From Theobroma cacao (Eukaryota; Streptophyta; Magnoliopsida; Malvales; Malvaceae), in assembly GCF_000208745.1 (NCBI RefSeq), contig NC_030855.1, forward strand, positions 16,599,485 to 16,663,484: DNA of 64,000 bases. The letters are read 5' to 3'. Made by a program: the position numbers and the translations under genes. This document shows, piece after piece, positions 12,631-21,039 of this stretch (position 1 is the stretch's first letter; each line of letters begins with the position of its first letter). The notes beneath the pieces are model-generated. The model ran no database searches. It was not told the origin of the DNA and worked only from the letters and a program-made list of their open reading frames with translations.

Positions 12631-12680
12631 AAAGTGTATTTGAAAATAATCTTTCAGATAAATTTAACTGTTTTTAACCA
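12631..12680 (+). repeat. Left terminal inverted repeat of the MULE
   Basis: Aligns with the reverse complement of 24,880-24,929 over about 50 bases with one gap and about 12 mismatches. Shared blocks include ATAAA.TTA.CTGTTT and the following CCA. MULE ends are usually rich in such GT..TTTT motifs. Confidence 0.5.
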
Positions 12681-13029
12681 TCAGAAAAGATTTTGAGACA
12701 AAAAAGCTTTTAATGAGATATCTTGGGTGAGGCGCACTCTCAAACAGGCGAAAAATTAGAAAATAAATATGTGAAGAATTTTTGAATATATACTTTTGTG
12801 CAAAACATCCTATTTTTTCCCCAGAAGCTTCAGCAAAACAAAATAATGGTTTTTCAGATATTTCGGACATGACATTCAGATAATACGAAGGGTGATATTA
12901 AATCAAACGAGAAACAGGTCGTGATGAATCGAAACCTTCGAGAATGATGTGAAAGCAGAAATCCCTGATACGATAGTGAATCGAAAGGAGAAAGATGTGA
13001 AGCTGAAGCAGGAATAGTCATGCTACAAC
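12681..13029. other. MULE left subterminal region
   Basis: Between the terminal repeat and the first tandem array. Unremarkable AT-rich sequence; the short minus-strand frames have no recognisable content. Confidence 0.4.
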
Positions 13030-14112
13030 AGGCCATATGGTTTGTGTGACGACAAGGTTTTAGAGTTTGTGATACGGAATTGTGGGAATGTGTGACACGT
13101 CATGGTGAGAATATGTGAGACGGGTGTGACACGGCATGGTGGCAATGTGTGACACGTCATGGTGAGAATATGTGACACGACAGGGTTTAGAGTGTGTGAC
13201 ACATTAGGGTGATAATGTGTGAGACAGCACGATGAGAATGTGACAGAGGTGTGACACGAGTTTAGAGTGTGTAACACGCCATGGTCAAACTTGTGACACG
13301 GCAGGGTTATAATGTGTGAAACGGCACAGTGATAATGTGTGACACGGGTGTGACACAGTAAGGTTTAGAGTGTGTGACACGCCATAGAGGGAATCTGTGA
13401 CACGGTAGGGTGATAATGTGTGAGACGGCACGGTGAGAATATGTGACACGGGTGTGACATAGTAGCGTTTAGAGTGTGTGACACGCCACGGTCAGACGTG
13501 TGACACGATAAGGTCATAATGTGTGAAACAACACAGTGATAATGTGTGACATGACAGGGTTTAGAGTGTGTGACACGGCATGGAGGGAATCTGTGACACA
13601 ATAGGGTGATAATGTGTGAGACGACACGGTAAGAATATGTGACATGGGTGTGACACGGCAGCGTTTAGAGTGTGTGACACACCATGGTCAGACTTGTGAC
13701 ACGGTAAAGTGATAATGTTTGAAACGACACAGTGATAATGTGTGAAATGGGTGTGACACGGCAGGGTTTAGAGTGTGTGACACGGCATGGAGAGAATCTG
13801 TGACATAGCAGGGTGATAATGTGTGAGACGGCACAGTGAGAATATGTGACACGACAGCGTTTAGAGTGTATGACACGCCATGGTTAGAACGTGTGACACG
13901 GCAGGGTCATAATGTGTGAAACGACACAGTGATAATGTGTGATACAGGTGTGACACAACAAGGTTTAGAGTGTGTGATAGGCCATGGAGGGAATCTGTGA
14001 CAGGCCAAGGCAAAAATGTGTAAGACAACATGGTGAAAATATGTGGGACGGGTGTGACACCGTAACGTTTAGAGTGTGGGACACGCCATGGTCAAACGTG
14101 TGACACGGTATG
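13030..14112 (+). repeat. Tandem array A, about 100-bp units in a 200-bp higher-order repeat
   Basis: The landmark TTTAGAG recurs at 13,364, 13,468, 13,560, 13,664, 13,767, 13,860, 13,964 and 14,068, so spacing alternates around 92-104. Alternate units resemble each other more: those followed by a GCCA(T/C)GGT...CAGA(C) block and those followed by a CATGGAGGGAATCTGTGA block, giving a 196-208 bp higher-order period. Inside each unit a 25-30 bp subunit of the form TGTGACACGGCATGGTG recurs. The array sits upstream of the TATA box of the ULP1-like gene. Confidence 0.9.
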
Positions 14113-14177
14113 GCATGAAAAAAGGTGGGCCAATGATGAGGAAGGCGTTTGGACTTCCACTGAACAAATGAAATGAA

Positions 14178-14186
14178 TATAAAAGG
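14178..14186 (+). promoter_or_regulatory. TATA box of the MULE ULP1-like gene
   Basis: TATAAAAGG lies about 155 bases before the candidate ATG (14,333), and right after array A. Transcription would be expected to start around 14,205-14,215. Confidence 0.5.
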
Positions 14187-14559
14187 TCATTTCGTTTAAA
14201 TTAAATATTTGTCTGAAATCACAAACGTTCATGTGAAGGAAGTTAGAGAGTTTCATTCATTCATTCCTCATTCCGAAAGGTAGCAGAGAGTTTGACTTCG
14301 TTCTTTGCGAGCTTAACTACATCACAGCAACAATGTCGATTATCAGTGAAAAGGCCAGTCACTCCAAAATAGATCGTTCTTCTGTTCGTTGATTTTTTGC
14401 TGGGTTGGTTTGCTTAAACTGTTGATTTTTTGTAGGTTTGCTAGATTGTTTGGTGTTTTTTTTTTTTTTTTGCAATTGTTATGCTTTGCTTAAACTGTTT
14501 TCTTTCTGGTTTTATGGTCGTACCAAAGTGTTGAAGAGGGTTCGCGTCTGCATATGGCG

Positions 14560-15090
14560 TGTTGTAGGTTAACTAGTTTTTTGGATTTTTAACGTGTCAC
14601 GGCTGTTCTTGACGTATTGTGGGTTAACTAGTTTTTTAGGTTTTTAGCGTGTCACGACTATTCCTGGCGTGTTGTGGGTTAACTGGTTTTTTAGGTTTTT
14701 AGTGTGTCACAGCTATTCCTGGCGTGTTGTGGGTTAACTGGTTTTTTAGGTTTTTAGCGTGTCACGACTGTTATTGACGTGTTGTAGGTTAACTGGTTTT
14801 TTAAGTTTTTATCGTGTCACAGCTGTTCCTGGCGTGTAATGGGTTAATTGGATTTTTTGGTTTTTGGCGTGTCACGGTTGTTCCTGGTGTGTTGTGGGTT
14901 AACTGGATTTTTTGGTTGTTGGCTTGTCACGACTGTTCCTGACGTGTTATGGGTTAACTGGTTTTTTAGGTTTTTAGCGTGTCATGGTTGTTCTTGGCGT
15001 GTTGTGGGTTAACTGAATTTTAGGGTTTTTGGCGTGTTGTGGGTTAACTGGTTTTCTGGGTTTTTGACGTGTCACGGCTATTGGTGTAAC
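14560..15090 (+). repeat. Tandem array B, 55-bp units
   Basis: GTTAACT (or GTTAATT) recurs at 14,568, 14,623, 14,678, 14,733, 14,788, 14,843, 14,898, 14,953 and 15,008, exactly 55 bases apart with no indel, then once more at 15,043 after a shortened unit. Each unit also carries GCGTGTCAC and a second GGCGTGTTGTGGG. It lies inside the presumed first intron of the ULP1-like gene. Confidence 0.95.
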
Positions 15091-15111
15091 GAGTCAGTAA
15101 TTACAAATTTT

Positions 15112-15212
15112 GGCGTGTCACGACACTGATATGCATGGCATGTCATGACATTTAACTTGATATGCATGGCGTGTTACAATATTTTACTTGATATGCATGG
15201 CGTGTAACAACA
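15112..15212 (+). repeat. Tandem array B', three 31-bp units
   Basis: ATGCATGG recurs at 15,131, 15,162 and 15,193, each 31 bases apart, within units reading GATATGCATGGCGTGTTAC. These units are the same family as array D at the other end of the element, but in the opposite orientation. They lie about 80 bases before the acceptor of the ULP1-like gene's main exon. The preceding GGCGTGTCACGACA at 15,115 also has its counterpart next to array D. Confidence 0.85.
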
Positions 15213-17212
15213 TTTATTTCTTTCTTCAGTATACCTTGTTTCCTAAACATTATGGGTTAACTCACTCGTGCATGTGTGCCATGTTTTGCAGGTGCAGTCC
15301 AGTCAGTATGAGGATCTTGATAGCTTGCTTCTTGTGCCGAGGGACAAGTGGGCGTTCATTGTCGCTATCAACACCCACTGTAAGTGGTCTTAATTGCATT
15401 ACATCAACAAGACTCTCCAAGAGAAAGGGGAGTACGATGTAGTGAAGCGTACATGATTCGGAATGCTGCTAGACATATATCCACAAGGCTACTTCAGCGT
15501 TGGTCTCTTGCATAACATCATGATTCGTCGAATCAAAGAGACAGAGGCAATGGAGCACGAGCTATGGTTTGCCATTGGCAAGACCAAGAGGCGAATATTA
15601 AAGTAGGAGTTATGCCTTATCACCGGATTGAAGTTTGGTCCAATGCCCATGTGTTCATACGACCATACGAGGTTGTTGTGAACAGAATTCATGCTAGATA
15701 CTGGAATAGGTAGCAGAGCATTAAGCTGCAGGAATTGCTTGATACTTTTCACGAAGGCAACTTTCAACGACCAGGCGACGCAACCACGATGGCACTTGTC
15801 TTGATCGCGAATAACATTTTATTTGGTCAAGACTACCGTAGACGGGTGATGCCTTGGCTATTGTCATTGGTGGAAGACATCGACGCCTGGAATGCCTTCC
15901 CATGGGGTCATTATGTTTTGAGGCTGACTGAGGACTACCTTTTTTAGGGGTTTGAAGTGTCTGACTCAAACTCGCAGAAGGCTACTCGTTTACGGTACAA
16001 CATTTATAGATTCGCGTGGGTGATACAGGTACTGTCACTAAACATTTATCCGTTTCGTTTTGACATAAAAATTTATGGTTGCACTCGTTCATCATTTACA
16101 ATCTGATAATATTACATTTGACTTGCAATTCTAAGCAATTAAGGTAATTCTGGCCTTCCGAAAAATAGTTACCCCCTCTTCTTCGAAGGATGTCTACCCA
16201 CGTATGTGCAGATGGCAATGCAATCAGAAGCTGAAAGATTTCTACAAAATAGTTCAGTAGTTGAAGTCATTTGAGCAGATGAGTGAACAACTATTAATTT
16301 TTGCTGTGCATTTGTATAATAATTTTACCTAAAATTTAATCACAACCCCTATTTTGCAGTAATGGGCATTCGAGACCTTGGAGCCCACCCTAGATGAGGC
16401 CAACCGGGAGTATTTTGTGGACATTGATGTCTCGTTATCTGAGGGCCACCAGTACGTGCCAATAAGGCACTTGAAGGATCTGCCAAACTGGGGCTTAGGT
16501 GCTCAGGAAAAGAGGAGAAAATTGAAAGAGAATAGAGCCACTAGTGGCATCGAGCGGAGACGCACCATCGCTGCTTTAGTGGATGAGCTGTCGGGCCCTG
16601 AGTTGATGGAGGAAAGGGATGACCATGGCAATGGCAGTGAACAACCAGTAAGGACCGTTCTAACGGTTTGTGTTCAACAATTCCATATGTGATTATCGAA
16701 TAACATATCTGTATTTGCAGTTAGACCATGCGACGACAACTCCTCAACCACCGACAAGTCCTCATCAGATGCACCTACTAACTAGCCATCGGTAAGATCG
16801 ATTGTAACAGTTTTTGTTCAACATTTCTACATATGTTTATCGAGTAACACAGTAATTTCTGTCATTGTGGTTGAGGGAGGCAACGGTAGCTCCTTAACCA
16901 CTGATCGATCCTGCTCAACCGCACATGGTAACGAGACACCGATATGGATTTTAAAGTTGTAATGGTTAATGTTCAACAATTCCTTATATGATTATTGAAT
17001 AACACAGTAATATATGTTATTGCAGTTGACCCATTCGACAAAAGTCAATGACAGAGTAGTCACGAAGCGTCAGCTGCGACAGATCATGCACCAGCATAAA
17101 AAAGATATGTCGGAGCTGAAGGTTTTGATTCAGTCATTGAATCTGGCCATGCAAACATTTGAGGACCGTGTCATTGCTCATATTCTAGAGGGCCTGAAAT
17201 CACAAGTACAAT

Positions 17213-17434
17213 NNNNNNNNNNNNNNNNNNNNNNNNNNNNNNNNNNNNNNNNNNNNNNNNNNNNNNNNNNNNNNNNNNNNNNNNNNNNNNNNNNNNNNNN
17301 NNNNNNNNNNNNNNNNNNNNNNNNNNNNNNNNNNNNNNNNNNNNNNNNNNNNNNNNNNNNNNNNNNNNNNNNNNNNNNNNNNNNNNNNNNNNNNNNNNNN
17401 NNNNNNNNNNNNNNNNNNNNNNNNNNNNNNNNNN
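17213..17434. other. Assembly gap (222 N)
   Basis: Run of N inside the ULP1-like gene, in a coiled-coil-like exon or the intron after it. Given that the flanking exons include an 81-bp repeat and arrays lie nearby, the gap may hide a further repeat. Confidence 0.99.
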
Positions 17435-17619
17435 AGCTAACTAGATTTTTAATTTGTCTCATTCTGTAGGGCAGTCCTTCATCTCACGATGCTAGTGAGG
17501 ACGACGATGATGCTAATGATGGGCAACATGATGAAGCTGCTGTTCACATTCACAATGATGTTGTTGGCCGTGATGGAGATGATGTTGTGGCAAGGGATGT
17601 GACCCTTCAATCAGATGAT

Positions 17620-17890
17620 GCTGAAGGTGTCCATGTTCCTCAAGCTTATTCGATTATCGATGCATCTGCGGGAGGGAAAGGGGACCTTCACTTGCTCGTG
17701 GCTGAAGGAGTCCATGTTCTTGAGGCTGATTTCGTTATCGATGCATCTGCGAGAGGAGAGGGGGACCTTCAGTCACTCGTGGTTGAAGGACAGCATCTTC
17801 CTAAGTCCTATGCAATAGTCGAGGTAGCAAAATGAGGGGATGGGAACCTTGCATCACTTCAGGCTGAAAGGGACCATCTTCCTCAAAACA
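17620..17890 (+). repeat. 81-bp in-frame coding repeat in the ULP1-like gene
   Basis: Units start with (G)CTGAAGG-type sequence at 17,620, 17,701, 17,782 and 17,863, exactly 81 bases apart, each 27 codons: AEGVHVPQAYSIIDASAG..., AEGVHVLEADFVIDASAR..., VEGQHLPKSYAIVEVAK..., AERDHLPQN. The third unit has a TGA in place of a sense codon. Spacing stayed in frame, so the duplication happened while the gene was coding. Confidence 0.85.
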
Positions 17891-19244
17891 CTCTTGAAGC
17901 CAGCGGGGCACGATTGTTGTCAGCAGAGTCTGATGTCCATAATCATGCAGCACAAATTTCAGACCCAACTGAGCAGGCACGGGTCAAACTGACGAGCAAA
18001 TACATGTCAAGCCCATATGTTGACCCCTCAGTGAGCCGTCGGGATATGAAGGACGCACTGGTGGAAGCATATGAAGCTTTCAAGAAAAACGAGTGTGTGA
18101 GGTAAGCTCATAAATAACATTGCAAATATTGTTTTTTAATGAAACATTAATCCACAAGGCTTTTAAATTCATTATGTTACATTTGCCGGCATGACGTCGG
18201 GATCTTAAGGGATTAAGGTGCTGAATTTTTCAAAACATTAGAGGATCCCAAAGAAGAAATGAGTAGTGAACATATAGACTCATGCCTCAACATACTCTGT
18301 AACTGGATGACAGGGCCGAAGTCAAAGCTGCACACTACCCGTGCATGCGTGGTTGACACGATATTCTTCGTAAGTTTATCTGAAATTTTTTTAATTCTAA
18401 AAATACTAAGTTTTTTATTGCATTAAGTGTAAGCTAATGTATACATGCTTCACAGGACACCATCCATGTGCTACACACCGCATTTCCAACTGAAGATGCC
18501 CAGTCCACGATGAAAATTTCGGATGAGTTGCTGGGGTACGTAGAGGGTGAGAGGCCGACATACAACAAAAAATGGGAAGATGTCGATTTCATCCTCGCAC
18601 CTTGCAATATGGGCGGGCATTGGGTGGTAGAAAAGATCGACTTGGTGAGGTGGACGATCAAGGTGGTGGACTCTGCAAGAACTTCGGATGTTAAGGATAA
18701 CGGAATGCGTGCTGCTCAGATGACACCCCTTACGACTATTATGCTAATCATTTGCCACCAAGCCGATTCTTTCAACAAAACACGCAGGAAGACATGGGAT
18801 TTGACGCCCGATGCCATTGAATATCCATTTGCCAAAAGCTAAAGTGCATCGACAGAACGATAGTGTCAGCTGCTGTATGTTTATGATAGGGTACATTGAC
18901 GATATTTTGCAATCAGAAAATATCAGAGTTAAGCAGAATATGATTGCAAATATGTGTCGCCAATACACTTTAGAAATTTTTTCTAACAGTTGTGAGAGCG
19001 AACCCTGAGCATATTAGCCCTTGTATGTACATAATTTTTTTTGTATATACAATTAATTTTATTAATTTTAATATTCGTTCATTACTTCTTTATCATTACT
19101 TTCCCATTACTTCTTCTTTATCAATTAAACATAAAATCAAGCTGAAAAGTGAAAAGCTAAAAATAGAGAGATAAACTTCATACTGAAAAAATCGAAAAAA
19201 TCCAAAAGCTAAAATTTTATTAATTTTATTAATTTTATTAATTT

Positions 19245-19640
19245 TGTGCCATGTCACCCACAAGATTGCAACAAGTCAGCATGTCACATTAGAAGTTTGC
19301 ATGCACTCAGCGTGTCACCACAATTGGGCTGTGTCGTGTCACCCCACAGGACTGCAACAAGTCAGCGTGTCACGTCATAAGTCTGCATTCACTCAGCGTG
19401 TGACCACAATTGGCCCCCGTCGTGTCACCCATAAGATTGCAACAAGTCAGCGTGTCACGTCATAAGTCTGCATGCACTCAACGTGTCACCACAATTGTCC
19501 CGTGTCGTGTCACCCCATAAGACTGCAACAAGTTAGCATGTCACTTCAGAAGTCTGTATTCATTCAGCGTGTCACCACAATTGGCCCCTGCCGTGTCACC
19601 CCACAAGACTACAACAAGCCAGCGTGTCACCATAAGATGT
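19245..19640 (+). repeat. Tandem array C, about 86-bp units
   Basis: AACAAG recurs at 19,270, 19,356, 19,441, 19,527 and 19,613 (spacing 85-86). Each unit has two or three CGTGTCAC motifs (for example CAGCGTGTCACCACAATTGG). The array lies in the spacer between the 3' end of the ULP1-like gene and the 3' end of the transposase gene. A short ATTTTATTA microsatellite precedes it at about 19,214-19,243. Confidence 0.9.
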
Positions 19641-21039
19641 CATTCACATCTACCAATTACAGCCTAATCTCAACCCCCACACCAGATTATCAAAATTGCC
19701 ACGTGGCATTTCTTTTATTAGCTTAGCATAATTTAGATGAATTAATTTAATTACACGTGTTCTTTTTCTTTGTCTATATCTTCAAGGAGAATTAATCTCT
19801 TTTGTTTGATTTTCTATATTTACATGTCATGGAACTCATATTATTAACAAATGGAATAATTTAAATTAATAAATAAATTTCTTTTTTTATATAATGAGTA
19901 TTTTTTTATATTAAAAATATAAATGTATAACAAATAATATTAAAGTTTATCCAATTGTTCATTAACATGAAATTCTATTAAAAGTACAAAAATCAAAATA
20001 AATTCAAACTAATTTTCTATATGAATAAAAGAGTTAATACAACAAGAACATTGTATATAAACAAACCAAAGTTGATGACAACACTATCTCTCAATTTCAC
20101 AATTGAATATTATAAAATACCACAAATCCTATTGAATTTATAAATAACAACTTTACTCTATTTTATTAATATATTTTTTAAATTAAAAATATAAACTCAT
20201 GACATATAAATTATATAAATATAAANAAATTATAAAAAACCACAAATCCTATTGAATTTATAAATAACAACTTTACTCTATTTTATTAATATATTTTTTA
20301 AATTAAAAATATAAATTCATGACATATAAATTATATAAATATAAATAAAAGTGCTTAGCCTATGAGATTCTCGAAACTCTACTTATTTTCATTTTTAAAA
20401 TAGACATATATTTGGCAAGGTTCGAAAAAGAAAATTGAACTTCTAGAATTTTTAATATTGAGTATGGATAAGCATCTGAGAGCCGGAATCACTCAAATAA
20501 CAATTAAAATATCAGGTTATATTATTTTTCTTATAACAGGTGTTACTTTTTTTTTAAAATATCTAAAATAAAGTAATAATTACACTTGATGTGGGTGAAG
20601 TGAATAACAAGCAAGAAGAAAAACAGAGGCAGAAAGTATTGGCGAAATTTAATTACTCATGAAATAGAAAGGAATTTGATTGTAAGAACATAAAAAGTTA
20701 AATCAAATGAAATAGAAAGGAATTAAATCAAATCATTAATTGTTTAATACAAGTGGTAATAAAATGTAAGAAATGGGGTAACAGTATAGGGACTTCGCAA
20801 GTTTATTCAGTGTTCAAAACTACGGACAAAATGAAATGAATACTTAAATAATATATCTACAAAATTAATAAAAAAAAATAAAGACTCATCTACAAGAGGA
20901 AACTAACAAACACTAAAAAATATGAATGAATGTAAGATACTACAAGAGAAAATTGTGAGAAAGGTATTGCACATGGGTTACATATTTAGTTAGGCGGACA
21001 AGCCGTCTTCATCCACAACACACCCTACATTTTCAAACA
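19641..21039. other. AT-rich spacer between the two MULE genes
   Basis: Very AT-rich sequence without coding potential. The only structure is the 120-bp duplication around the single N at 20,226, listed separately. Confidence 0.6.
20111..20345 (+). repeat. 120-bp direct duplication flanking a single N
   Basis: 20,111-20,225 and 20,231-20,345 are the same sequence at an offset of exactly 120, with only two or three differences (for example 20,117 versus 20,237 and 20,195 versus 20,315). The only ambiguous base in the area (20,226) sits at the junction, which suggests an assembly join as much as a real duplication. Confidence 0.9.

Larger units (their letters stand above)
14333..19008 (+). pseudogene. 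MULE-borne DUF1985/ULP1-type cysteine protease gene, broken
   Basis: Candidate first exon 14,333-14,383 (17 codons from ATG), then an intron holding arrays B and B', then a main exon 15,292-16,028 with the DUF1985 signature (HELWFAIGKTKRRIL, ELCLITGLKFGPMPM, GNFQRPGDATTMALVLIANN, EDIDAWNAFPWGHYV). Further exons: about 16,145-16,280, 16,362-16,648, 16,721-16,791, 17,026 into the N gap, 17,470-18,102 (acidic, with 81-bp repeats), about 18,210-18,369 and 18,455-19,008. The last encodes a C48 (ULP1/SENP-like) protease: His in GGHWVV, Asp in KVVDSAR, Gln and Cys in RQNDSVSC, the expected order H-D-Q-C. Breaks: stops near 15,390, 15,449, 15,606, 15,710, 15,946, 16,258 and 17,833, and a frameshift near 18,830 just before the catalytic Cys. 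Such proteins are transposon proteins; a SUMO-protease role is inferred from the fold only. Confidence 0.8.

Noticed and set aside
13023..13876. Several minus-strand open frames rich in CHTL/SHTL repeats
   Set aside because: They are translations of tandem array A; the unit happens to lack stops on that strand. No start context, splice sites or domain.
13030..14112. CRISPR-like array
   Set aside because: The repeats are adjoining tandem units without unique spacers, in a plant genome; it is a minisatellite.
17014..17469. Open frame across the N gap
   Set aside because: Only about 66 codons on the left are real (part of the ULP1-like gene); the rest is N and intron sequence.
19244..19726. 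Plus-strand frames with CHHN/RVTT repeats
   Set aside because: Translations of array C, in different frames, without gene-like features.
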